A stretch of 64,000 bases of DNA, from positions 124,001 to 188,000 of the forward strand of contig CAXAZF010000003.1 in NCBI GenBank assembly GCA_963973455.1, written 5' to 3'. A model generated the notes under the pieces. That model did not search any database. It saw only the letters and a program-made list of their open reading frames with translations, and had not been told where the DNA came from. Each line of letters begins with the position of its first letter. Positions within the stretch are counted from its first letter, which is position 1. Below are positions 24,610 to 32,044 of the stretch, one piece after another. A program made the translations under genes and the position numbers. Origin of the DNA: Marixanthomonas sp002364245 (lineage in GTDB: Bacteria > Bacteroidota > Bacteroidia > Flavobacteriales > Flavobacteriaceae).

Positions 24610-25953
24610 TTAGTTTTGAAATTCAGTTACAGCATCACTTAAATCGAATACAGTAGTGTTTTCAAGTTCAGTTTCCAGAATACTACTACCAGCAGCACTT
24701 CTATAACCTCCTGCACAATGAACCACAATAGGTTTTTCCGTTGGAATTTCAGAAACATTTTCTCTCAATTGGTGCAATGGGATCGTCAATGCTGATTCAA
24801 AAATCTTTCCTTCTTCCACTTCACTTTCATTGCGTATATCCACAATTGTAAAGGCTTCTTTATTGTTTTTAAATTCTGAAATATTAAAATCTGATGATTT
24901 TTTTAAATCGTCATTACTTAATGTTACAACTGCTTTAACTTGCTTTTCATAGCCAATTTTTGCTATCCTGTTGAGTAATGTATTTGTTTCTTCTACGGAA
25001 TTCACAACTACGTAAAATTCTTCTTCCGGTTTAACAATGGAACCTAGCCAAGTTTCAAACTTAGAAGTTTCCGAATTAGCCATAATATTGATGCTTCCTG
25101 GCAGATGATTCTTTTTAAAATCTCTTTCATCGCGGGTATCAATCACCAAAATATCATTTTTCTTTTCTGAAATGGAAAGTTGCAAAGGAATGTTTCCAAT
25201 ACTTTTGGAAAGATTACTGGCACCATCTTTATTAATAGCAACGTTATAACCAAAATAATGTGGTATAAACGGTTGTGAGCTTAATAGATGCTCTGTAAAC
25301 TGTTCTTCGGTTTGGTTTTTAAAAGCCCAATTACTTATACGCTCATTTCCTAATGTGCTGGAAGATGCATCTGCGCTCATACCTTTTCCACAAAGCGAAC
25401 CTGCACCGTGTGCCGGATAAACATATGCATGGTCTGGCAAATCTTTAAATTTATTTTGTATGGTATTAAACATCATTTTAGCCAGTTCTTCTCGCTTGGC
25501 CTTTAAATGGCCTGCTTTTTCACGTAAATCTGGGCGGCCTACATCGCCTATAAATAAAGTGTCACCAGTAAATAATGCTGTAGTATTGCCATCGGTAGCC
25601 TGTATGGTTATACTATCTGGCGAATGTCCTGGTGTGTTTATTGCCGTAAAAATTATATTTCCCATTTTTACAGTATCGTCATCATCAAAGGTCGTGTGTG
25701 GATAGTCGGCTCCTGTTTTTTTACTGGAATATATCTTGGCACCTGTTTCTTCATGAATCTGTAAATGAGAACTTACAAAATCGGCGTGCGGGTGGGTTTC
25801 AAAAACGGCAACAATTTGCGCATCGTTCTCTTCGGCAAATGCATAATATTGCATAGGATCACGTTCGGGGTCTACTAGCGCCATTTTACCTTCACTGATT
25901 ATTGCATACGAGTAATGTGAAAGTGGCTTATATTCAAATTGCTTTATTTTCAT
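24610..25953 (-). CDS. MBL-fold hydrolase / persulfide dioxygenase-like with two rhodanese domains
   Basis: The 447-residue protein has a metallo-beta-lactamase domain (about 1-240) with metal ligands H54, H56, D58, H110, D131 and H182, like ETHE1/persulfide dioxygenases. Two rhodanese domains follow, at about 255-345 and 360-445. The first lacks the catalytic Cys (loop VVNSVEE), the second has it (C413 in VHCAGGYRSAAG). It probably oxidises or transfers sulfane sulfur during sulfide detoxification. It leads a unit with the two YeeE halves and has its own promoter and a Crp/Fnr-type site upstream. Confidence 0.9.
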   Translation of the reverse strand: MKIKQFEYKPLSHYSYAIISEGKMALVDPERDPMQYYAFAEENDAQIVAVFETHPHADFVSSHLQIHEETGAKIYSSKKTGADYPHTTFDDDDTVKMGNIIFTAINTPGHSPDSITIQATDGNTTALFTGDTLFIGDVGRPDLREKAGHLKAKREELAKMMFNTIQNKFKDLPDHAYVYPAHGAGSLCGKGMSADASSSTLGNERISNWAFKNQTEEQFTEHLLSSQPFIPHYFGYNVAINKDGASNLSKSIGNIPLQLSISEKKNDILVIDTRDERDFKKNHLPGSINIMANSETSKFETWLGSIVKPEEEFYVVVNSVEETNTLLNRIAKIGYEKQVKAVVTLSNDDLKKSSDFNISEFKNNKEAFTIVDIRNESEVEEGKIFESALTIPLHQLRENVSEIPTEKPIVVHCAGGYRSAAGSSILETELENTTVFDLSDAVTEFQN

Positions 25954-25977
25954 AACACTTGTTTTAAAGTTATATTA

Positions 25978-25985
25978 CAAAGATA
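25978..25985 (-). promoter_or_regulatory. Minus-7 box of the MBL-rhodanese unit
   Basis: The minus strand reads TATCTTTG, a perfect TAnnTTTG, 24 nt before the start codon. Its centre is 33 bp from the centre of the inverted repeat at 26008-26021. Confidence 0.65.
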
Positions 25986-26007
25986 GGCAAGTAATTAGAT
26001 GCTATCA

Positions 26008-26021
26008 GTAACATTGGTTAC
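26008..26021. promoter_or_regulatory. Crp/Fnr-type operator upstream of the MBL-rhodanese unit
   Basis: GTAAC-ATTG-GTTAC is a perfect inverted repeat with the 5-4-5 spacing of Fnr-family sites. It is centred about 40-41 bp upstream of the predicted transcription start, the class II activator position. A close variant with identical geometry lies before the TauE gene. Confidence 0.6.
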
Positions 26022-26041
26022 CTAGCCAGTAGAAATGTGGT

Positions 26042-26629
26042 TTATTTTTTCTGAAGCATGACAAACAGTTCATTCCCCTTTCTTTCAGGTATCGAATTAT
26101 GAGCAGTTTCCATAATCTTTATTTTAAAGAAAGGTGAAAACCGTTTTTTATACTCGGCTTCACTTCCGCCGAAAGGCGGCCCGTCATCAGTTAAGGGAAA
26201 GTTGAAAAGCAGCCCCACTAATTTCCCTTTTGGTTTCAACAACTGATGTATTTTTAAAACATACTCGTCACGTAAGGAAGGATTAAGTGCACAAAAGAAG
26301 GTTTGTTCTATAATAAGGTCGAATGTTTCTTCTAACTTAAAAAAGTCTTGATGTAGTAATTTTTCAGAAGGGAAACTAGTTACTCTTTTTTTAAAGTTTT
26401 GTAGAGCAGTTTTTGAAATATCTACTACATAGACTTCGGTAAAGCCATTATTATGAAGGTATTCTGCTTCGTATGAATTACCACCTCCAGGAATTAAGAT
26501 TTTTAAACTTTTATTGGTAAGTTGATCAAAATAAGTTTTTAGCGGTGTGGAAACATACCCAATATCCCATTTGGTGTCCTTGTTTTTGTAACGGTTGTCC
26601 CAATAGGATTCATTTAAAGATTCCATCAT
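26042..26629 (-). CDS. TPMT-like SAM-dependent methyltransferase
   Basis: This 195-residue protein has the SAM-binding motif ILIPGGGNSYEAEYL with the following acidic VVDISKTAL, and the N-terminal YWDNRYKNKDTKWDIGYVSTPL typical of thiopurine S-methyltransferase relatives. Bacterial members methylate thiols or selenium and tellurium compounds. It starts 2 bp after the TauE/SafE stop, so they share a transcript inside the sulfur module. Methylation of a toxic thiol or sulfide is a reasonable inference. Confidence 0.85.
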   Translation of the reverse strand: MMESLNESYWDNRYKNKDTKWDIGYVSTPLKTYFDQLTNKSLKILIPGGGNSYEAEYLHNNGFTEVYVVDISKTALQNFKKRVTSFPSEKLLHQDFFKLEETFDLIIEQTFFCALNPSLRDEYVLKIHQLLKPKGKLVGLLFNFPLTDDGPPFGGSEAEYKKRFSPFFKIKIMETAHNSIPERKGNELFVMLQKK

Positions 26630-26631
26630 TT

Positions 26632-27432
26632 TTATTTAGTGAACTCTTTAAAAACGATATACAAAGCCATTGCTAGTACAAACCATCCAAAACTCTTTTT
26701 CAGTTTTTTACCGTCAATAAACTTATTTAACCAAGTACCTACAAATATTCCAACTACTGAAATGGTTGTAAAAATTAATAGAAAAGTCCAATCTATGTCT
26801 AGATTTTCAACATCGCCTATAAAACCAATTAGCGATTTTATAGCAATAATAAGAAGAGAAGTGGCTACGGCTTTTTTCATGGGTAATTTTGCCAACAAAA
26901 CCAACGCCGGGATTATGAGAAAACCACCGCCAGCACCAACAATCCCGGTTAATAGCCCTACTACAATTCCTTCAATAATTATTAATGGGTAGTTATATAC
27001 AACTGTTGTTTCAGAAGTTATTTTTTTACCGTTTGATTTAATCATCGAAATGGCAGCCACAAACATGATTATAGCAAAAAACACCATGATAGCGATGTTT
27101 TTAGTTACTAAAAAACCATTAATTTCAAAAAGTTGATCAGGAATTGCGGGTACTAAAAATTTTCGAGTGGCGTAGACTGCTATAAAAGCGGGAATAGCAA
27201 AAACGATAGCTGTTTTAAAGTCTACCAATCCCTTTTGGATATTTCGAATAGCCCCAACCAAAGCTGAAACACCTACAACAAACAAAGAATAAGCTGTTGC
27301 AGTAACAGGGTTGATATATAGCAAGTAAACAAGTACGGGAACGGTTAAAATGGAACCTCCGCCACCTATTAAACCTAAAACAATGCCAATTGCTAAAGCG
27401 CCAATATATCCTAAAATTTGAGTGATATCCAT
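26632..27432 (-). CDS. TauE/SafE family sulfite/anion exporter
   Basis: The product has 266 residues and eight hydrophobic segments arranged as two repeats: ALAIGIVLGLIGGGGSILTVPVL near the N-terminus and IVVGLLTGIVGAGGGFLIIPAL in the middle, the duplicated glycine-rich signature of TauE/SafE. Members export sulfite, sulfoacetate or other organosulfur anions. It sits directly downstream of the Crp/Fnr gene and heads a unit with the TPMT-like enzyme. A GTAAC-type operator and a minus-7 box lie in the 73-bp gap upstream. Confidence 0.92.
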   Translation of the reverse strand: MDITQILGYIGALAIGIVLGLIGGGGSILTVPVLVYLLYINPVTATAYSLFVVGVSALVGAIRNIQKGLVDFKTAIVFAIPAFIAVYATRKFLVPAIPDQLFEINGFLVTKNIAIMVFFAIIMFVAAISMIKSNGKKITSETTVVYNYPLIIIEGIVVGLLTGIVGAGGGFLIIPALVLLAKLPMKKAVATSLLIIAIKSLIGFIGDVENLDIDWTFLLIFTTISVVGIFVGTWLNKFIDGKKLKKSFGWFVLAMALYIVFKEFTK

Positions 27433-27452
27433 TAAACTGAAATGATTTTAGG

Positions 27453-27460
27453 CAAAAGTA
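27453..27460 (-). promoter_or_regulatory. Minus-7 box of the TauE-TPMT unit
   Basis: The minus strand reads TACTTTTG, a perfect TAnnTTTG, 20 nt before the TauE start. It is 33 bp centre-to-centre from the operator at 27483-27496. Confidence 0.65.
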
Positions 27461-27482
27461 GGATAAATGCTTTTTTACAAAC

Positions 27483-27496
27483 GTATCTTATGTTAC
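27483..27496. promoter_or_regulatory. Crp/Fnr-type operator upstream of the TauE-TPMT unit
   Basis: On the minus strand it reads GTAAC-ATAA-GATAC, a 5-4-5 inverted repeat with one mismatch. It has the same half-site and the same distance to the minus-7 box as the site before the MBL gene. Confidence 0.6.
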
Positions 27497-27505
27497 ATAT
27501 AAAAA

Positions 27506-28138
27506 TCAAATTGCTTGAATTTTTATACTGTTTCTTCTCAATTCAATTTTTTTCAATGTTTCTAATTTTTTAAGAAGCCTTGATATTACCACTCTAGAGG
27601 TGTTTAGATCGTACGCAATTTCTTGATGGGTTGTATGTAAAATTGTATCGCCAGAAACTTTAGCTTTTTCCTTTAAGTACTTCAACAGACGTTCATCCAT
27701 ATTTAAAAAGGCAATGGTATCTACTGTGTGTAATAATTCTTGTAAACGACTATGATAGCTCTCAAACACAAAGTTTCTCCAACTTTTATATTTAGCAGTC
27801 CATTCCTCCATCTTTTGTACAGGAATCATTAAAAGCTCTGTATCTAATTCGGCTACTGCTTTAATTTCACTTTTGGTATGTCCCAAACAGCAAGACATGG
27901 TCATGGCACACGTGTCACCAGTTTCTAAAAAGTACATTAATAACTCATCGCCGTTATCATCTACACGAAGCACTTTAATAGCACCTGAGAGAAGTAAAGG
28001 CATTGATTTTACGTAATCACCAATATTAATTAAGGTTGTGTCTTGGGGGATTTGTTTAAAGACCGCGGTTTGTTCAATTTCTTCTATTAAATCTTTTTCA
28101 AAAATTGAAGCGTACGTGGGATGAATTGATTGATTCAT
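27506..28138 (-). CDS. Crp/Fnr-family regulator with three cysteines in the sensor domain
   Basis: The 210-residue protein has a cyclic-nucleotide-binding-type beta-roll (about 15-115), a dimer helix (about 120-145), and a winged helix-turn-helix (HQEIAYDLNTSRVVISRLLKKLE, with S181, R182, S186 and R187 in the recognition helix). Where CRP has its phosphate-binding cassette this protein reads GDTCAMTMSCCLG, with C77, C83 and C84, so it probably does not bind cAMP and may sense redox or sulfane sulfur. It lies next to its presumed targets. Binding to the GTAAC-N4-GTTAC sites is inference. Confidence 0.88.
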   Translation of the reverse strand: MNQSIHPTYASIFEKDLIEEIEQTAVFKQIPQDTTLINIGDYVKSMPLLLSGAIKVLRVDDNGDELLMYFLETGDTCAMTMSCCLGHTKSEIKAVAELDTELLMIPVQKMEEWTAKYKSWRNFVFESYHSRLQELLHTVDTIAFLNMDERLLKYLKEKAKVSGDTILHTTHQEIAYDLNTSRVVISRLLKKLETLKKIELRRNSIKIQAI

Positions 28139-28235
28139 GTGTAATTATTAATCGCTTTTTCTGAATTAAAGCTAAGATACAATCAATAAATAGTAACAAA
28201 TCGGTTTTTCTCTAATTTCTACAAAAATTTCATCT

Positions 28236-28745
28236 TTACTGAAAAAGAGCTTTTAGCTCAGTTGCATCTTTTGGATCCATCTTTTTCGCTAAAACTAAGC
28301 TTAATTGTCTTCTACGCAAAGCAGCTTCGTATCGTTCTTTTTCCAGTTCTGTTTCTGGTTTTAAAGGGGGAATTGGCACTGGACTTCCCATTTCATCAAC
28401 AGCTACAAAAGTGTAAATAGCTTCATTTGCCTTGCTGCGCATACCACTTTCGCGATCTTCGATCCAAACATCCATGAATACTTCCATAGAACTTTTAAAG
28501 GCTCGGGATACTTTAGCTTCTACGGTTACAACGCTTCCTAAAGGAATCATTTTATTAAAAGCTACGTGATTAACCGAAGCTGTTACTACAACACGACGGC
28601 TATGTCTACGGGCAGCGATACCAGCTGCTCGGTCCATTCTAGCTAATAGTTCACCTCCAAACATGTTACCAATAGGGTTGGTCTCACTAGGAAGCACTAA
28701 GTCTGTAATTATAGTTCTTGACTCTAAAGATGTTCTAGATTCCAT
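28236..28745 (-). CDS. Acyl-CoA thioesterase, hotdog fold (YciA/ACOT type)
   Basis: The 169-residue protein has the hotdog signature: ETNPIGNMFGGELLARMDRAAGIAARRHS, with the catalytic-region Asn and Asp, followed by VTASVNHVAFNKMIPLGSVVTVEAKV. It hydrolyses acyl-CoA thioesters in the cytoplasm. It has its own promoter box and is separated from the Crp gene by 97 bp in which I see no strong signal. Chain-length preference cannot be judged. Confidence 0.92.
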   Translation of the reverse strand: MESRTSLESRTIITDLVLPSETNPIGNMFGGELLARMDRAAGIAARRHSRRVVVTASVNHVAFNKMIPLGSVVTVEAKVSRAFKSSMEVFMDVWIEDRESGMRSKANEAIYTFVAVDEMGSPVPIPPLKPETELEKERYEAALRRRQLSLVLAKKMDPKDATELKALFQ

Positions 28746-28762
28746 TGCAAAATAATTTTTTG

Positions 28763-28770
28763 CAAAGGTA
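28763..28770 (-). promoter_or_regulatory. Minus-7 box for the thioesterase
   Basis: The minus strand reads TACCTTTG, a perfect consensus, 17 nt before the start codon. No clear minus-33 TTG is visible. Confidence 0.5.
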
Positions 28771-28812
28771 CATTGGTTTTTAATGAAATGGAATAAAGAA
28801 AGAAGTTATTAT

Positions 28813-29754
28813 CTACTTTGAAAGGTCTTTTACTAATAACCAAGCAGCTTCGTTTTCGGTGTTTTTAATCTTCCGAAGTTCTCGAAGCGCTTCTAATCGA
28901 TCTTCAAAACTACTGTACACAACTTGATGCAAGCCATATCTGTTAGCCCCAATGAGTTTTGCAGTATACCCTTTTTCTGAAAGTAGTTTGACTTTTTTCT
29001 GTGCGTTTTCCTCAACACGAAAAGCTCCAGCGATAATATGGTATTTACCGGTTTGTTTTGGAACGGTAATTTTTAATGCTGGTAATGGGTTCTCTATAAC
29101 AAAAGTAGCCTCTTGAATTTGGTTTTCAATACGGCTGTCGGCCTCTTGTTTTGCTGCAAAGTTATGTTTTTGTACTTGGCTTTCGTAGAGCTTCATACCT
29201 CCAAAACCACCTAAAGTGAGTGCTATCAAGCCAATTGCAGCATACTTTAAATACGGTCTCGCCGTGCGACGCTCTGGTGTAAAATGGATAGGTGCTTTTT
29301 CTTCAAGAGTTTCAACCGTTTCTTTATATTCTTCACGGCTTACTTTTGTTGAAACATAAGCACTTAACCCAAATGAAGCAGTACTAAAGTTCTCCGTTTC
29401 CGAAGGAATGAACTGTATTGACTTTTCAGCATTCAATATAAATTCACCTAAACTTTTAATGCTTACTGTTTCACCTTCGGTAAGCTGAAGGGAAACTTTA
29501 GCAGTAAAGTTTCGTATTTTTTGAACAGCTACTTCATAACTGCACTTTTCTACTGAGGCAACATAATTTGCCAATAACCCATCATTGGTTTGCAACTGCC
29601 TGTTGAATGAAAGTGATTTTCCAGGTGGATAAAAAGTGTTGGTTTCTTCATCGATTCTAGCGGAACGATATTGCGTTAAAAACGCACCAAACCCAGGAAT
29701 GATAACACACTCATACCGATAGAGTAAGTCTTTTATGTAAGTGGCTAGTTGCAT
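28813..29754 (-). CDS. HU-like / SPOR-domain membrane protein
   Basis: I start at the ATG opening MQLATYIKDLLYRYE (313 residues); an ATG four codons upstream lies inside the minus-7 box. Residues 1-135 resemble the bacterial HU/CCDC81-type DNA-binding fold (GFGAFLTQYRSARID, SIKSLGEFILNAE). One transmembrane helix follows at about 170-190 and a C-terminal SPOR domain at about 235-310 (GKYHIIAGAFRVEENAQKKV), which binds denuded peptidoglycan at the septum. The cytoplasmic HU-like part and periplasmic SPOR part on one chain suggest a link between nucleoid and division site. Confidence 0.85.
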   Translation of the reverse strand: MQLATYIKDLLYRYECVIIPGFGAFLTQYRSARIDEETNTFYPPGKSLSFNRQLQTNDGLLANYVASVEKCSYEVAVQKIRNFTAKVSLQLTEGETVSIKSLGEFILNAEKSIQFIPSETENFSTASFGLSAYVSTKVSREEYKETVETLEEKAPIHFTPERRTARPYLKYAAIGLIALTLGGFGGMKLYESQVQKHNFAAKQEADSRIENQIQEATFVIENPLPALKITVPKQTGKYHIIAGAFRVEENAQKKVKLLSEKGYTAKLIGANRYGLHQVVYSSFEDRLEALRELRKIKNTENEAAWLLVKDLSK

Positions 29755-29759
29755 ACTAA

Positions 29760-29790
29760 CAAACATAGATTAATTTTTCAGGTATTTCAA
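29760..29790 (-). promoter_or_regulatory. Promoter of the HU-SPOR gene
   Basis: On the minus strand a TTG (29788-29790), a 20-bp spacer and TATGTTTG (29760-29767) form a complete promoter. The box ends 5 nt before the chosen ATG, so a leaderless transcript is predicted. Confidence 0.6.
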
Positions 29791-29864
29791 TTACCGGGCT
29801 TAAAATTTATCAACAACTTAAAAAAGTGTATTTTTAACAACTCCCCGATTGCATATGTAGTTTT

Positions 29865-30971
29865 ATGTTGTCACAAAAAGAATTACTTTATACCCTTGCT
29901 TTACAGCGCACTCCCAACCTGGGAGATACGTCTGCTAAAAAATTATTACGTGCCGTAGGTTCGGCGGAAGCTATTTTTAAAGAGAAAAAGCACAATTTGC
30001 TGAAAGTAGATGGAATTGGCTCCTTTAAGCTGAAAGACCTCAACGAAAACCAACAACTTGGCGAAGCAGAACGAGAACTTCGCTTTATTGAAAAAGAAAG
30101 TATTCAATACAGTTACTTTCTTGACAAAACTTACCCCGAACACCTGAAACATTGTTTGGACGGTCCAATACTATTTTTTCATAGTGGAAATATCGATTTA
30201 AAAAACAGAAAAATAATTAGCGTTGTTGGTACCCGAAAAGTTACTACTTACGGAACTGTTTTCTGTCAAAATTTAATTGAAGAATTAGTGCCACTTAATC
30301 CCGTTATCGTTTCCGGATTTGCCTACGGAGTTGATATTACTGCCCACAAAGCTGCTATGGACAATGGCCTACAGACAATAGCTTGTTTAGCGCACGGACT
30401 AAATCAAGTGTACCCAAAAGCACATAAGAAATATGTTGCGAAAGTTGTAGAAAATGGTGGCTTTATCACGGAATTTTGGAGCGATGACCCTTTTGACCGA
30501 AACAATTTTTTAAAACGTAACCGAATCATTGCTGGTTTATCTGAAGCGACCATCGTGATAGAATCTGCTGAAAAAGGTGGAAGTCTCGTTACCGCAGATA
30601 TCGCAAATTCTTATAACCGGGAGGTTTTTGCTGTGCCTGGCCGAAGTACTGATAAACAGAGTCAAGGTTGCAACAACTTAATAAAAACTCAACAAGCTCA
30701 TTTACTAAATAATGCAGCAGACCTCATTTATCAATTAGGCTGGGAATTGCAAGAGAAAGACAAAAAAACACAACAAACCCAGCTTTTTGTCGAATTGACC
30801 GAGGAAGAAAAGAAAGTCTATCGTTTTTTAAATGAAAAAGACAAAGAGTTACTGGATATTATCGCCCTGGAATGCCAAATCCCTACCTTTAAAGCAGCTA
30901 CTATATTATTGAATATGGAATTAAAAGGCGTTGTTCGGCCGTTGCCTGGAAAACTTTTTCAGGTGGTTTAA
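29865..30971 (+). CDS. dprA: DNA-processing protein DprA (Smf)
   Basis: It loads RecA on incoming single-stranded DNA during natural transformation. The 368-residue protein has a SAM-like N-terminus (TPNLGDTSAKKLLRAVGSAEA), a Rossmann-like core with VVGTRKVTTYG, VSGFAYGVDITAHKAAM and IAGLSEATIVIESAEKGGSLVTA, and a C-terminal winged-helix-like domain (about 300-365). Start ATG at 29865. Its stop shares TTAA with that of convergent trpS. recA lies about 4 kb away. Confidence 0.95.
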   Translation: MLSQKELLYTLALQRTPNLGDTSAKKLLRAVGSAEAIFKEKKHNLLKVDGIGSFKLKDLNENQQLGEAERELRFIEKESIQYSYFLDKTYPEHLKHCLDGPILFFHSGNIDLKNRKIISVVGTRKVTTYGTVFCQNLIEELVPLNPVIVSGFAYGVDITAHKAAMDNGLQTIACLAHGLNQVYPKAHKKYVAKVVENGGFITEFWSDDPFDRNNFLKRNRIIAGLSEATIVIESAEKGGSLVTADIANSYNREVFAVPGRSTDKQSQGCNNLIKTQQAHLLNNAADLIYQLGWELQEKDKKTQQTQLFVELTEEEKKVYRFLNEKDKELLDIIALECQIPTFKAATILLNMELKGVVRPLPGKLFQVV

Positions 30972-31936
30972 TAGCCTACTTTCTCACGAACGCGCTTCAA
31001 TACTTCATCAGCTACTTTTCCTGCTTTTTCTGCTCCTACTTTTAAAGCTTCATCAATTTCTTCTAGATTATTAATGTAGTGGTTATATTTTGCTCGCTCT
31101 TCTGAAAACTTTTCTATTATTAATTCAAAAAGAGCTTGTTTAGCATGGCCGTAACCATAGCCACCGTTTTCATAATTTGCTCTCATTTCAGCAACTTCTT
31201 TTGTAGAACCTAATAATTTGTAGAGTGCAAACACATTACACGTATCTGGGTCTTTAGGCTCTTCTAATGGTGTGCTATCGGTTTCGATCCCCATTACTTG
31301 TTTCCGAAGTTTTTTATCAGGTAAAAATATATTAATGAAATTATTGTTCGATTTACTCATCTTAGATCCATCTGTCCCAGGGATAAGCTTAGTATTTTCC
31401 TGAATTTTTCCTTCAGGCAGCACAAAGGTCTCACCCATTTTTGCGTGGAAACGGGAAGCAACATCACGCGTCATTTCAATATGTTGTAATTGGTCTTTTC
31501 CAACAGGTACAATTTCGGCATCGTATAATAAAATATCGGCTGCCATCAGCATGGGATACGTAAATAAACCAGCATTTACATCTTCTAAACGGTCAGCTTT
31601 ATCTTTAAAGGAATGTGCCAAGGTTAAGCGTTGATATGGAAAAAAGCAACTTAAATACCACGTGAGTTCTGCGGTTTGCGGTACATCGCTTTGTCTATAA
31701 AACACTACTCTATCTATGTCTAATCCAAAAGCTAACCAAGTTGCAGCAACACTATAGGTGTTATTCCGTAATGTTTCAGCGTCTTTTATTTGCGTTAGTG
31801 AATGCATATCGGCAATAAACAAAAACGATTCATTTTTAGGATCGTTTGCCATGTCGATAGCTGGCTTTATCGCTCCTAAGATGTTTCCTAAATGTGGTGT
31901 TCCTGTGCTTTGTATTCCTGTGAGTATTCTAGACAT
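30968..31936 (-). CDS. trpS: Tryptophanyl-tRNA synthetase
   Basis: This class I synthetase charges tRNA(Trp). At 322 residues it has the usual bacterial length. The HIGH-like motif is TGTPHLGNILGAI near the N-terminus, the KMSKS motif is intact in GSKMSKSNNNF, and MLMAADILLYDAEIVPVGKDQLQHIE is the conserved Trp-binding/dimer part. A promoter box lies 52 nt upstream, and a 6-bp hairpin sits between it and the start codon. Confidence 0.97.
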   Translation of the reverse strand: MSRILTGIQSTGTPHLGNILGAIKPAIDMANDPKNESFLFIADMHSLTQIKDAETLRNNTYSVAATWLAFGLDIDRVVFYRQSDVPQTAELTWYLSCFFPYQRLTLAHSFKDKADRLEDVNAGLFTYPMLMAADILLYDAEIVPVGKDQLQHIEMTRDVASRFHAKMGETFVLPEGKIQENTKLIPGTDGSKMSKSNNNFINIFLPDKKLRKQVMGIETDSTPLEEPKDPDTCNVFALYKLLGSTKEVAEMRANYENGGYGYGHAKQALFELIIEKFSEERAKYNHYINNLEEIDEALKVGAEKAGKVADEVLKRVREKVGY

Positions 31937-31942
31937 AATAAT

Positions 31943-31960
31943 TTCCCGAAAAAACGGGAA
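31943..31960 (-). other. Hairpin in the trpS leader
   Basis: TTCCCG and CGGGAA form a 6-bp stem with a 6-nt T loop on the minus strand, ending 6 nt before the trpS ATG. It is a possible translational control element. Confidence 0.45.
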
Positions 31961-31988
31961 TCTATTTTAATTAATAATCAATTTTCAG

Positions 31989-31996
31989 CAAAGGTA
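31989..31996 (-). promoter_or_regulatory. Minus-7 box for trpS
   Basis: The minus strand reads TACCTTTG, a perfect TAnnTTTG, giving a leader of roughly 48 nt that contains the hairpin at 31943-31960. Confidence 0.55.
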
Positions 31997-32010
31997 CTTT
32001 TTTTACCTTT

Positions 32011-32037
32011 TTGATACGCCTCAAATTACTACTTTTG
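32011..32037 (+). promoter_or_regulatory. Promoter of the acyltransferase at 32045
   Basis: TTG at 32011-32013, a 16-bp spacer and TACTTTTG at 32030-32037. The box ends 7 nt before the ATG, giving a very short leader. It is divergent from the trpS promoter. Confidence 0.55.
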
Positions 32038-32044
32038 AATTGGA

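Noticed and set aside
28193..28206. GTAAC-AAAT-CGGTT upstream of the Crp/Fnr gene as an autoregulatory site
   Set aside because: Only one half-site matches and no TAnnTTTG lies 33 bp away, unlike the two accepted sites.
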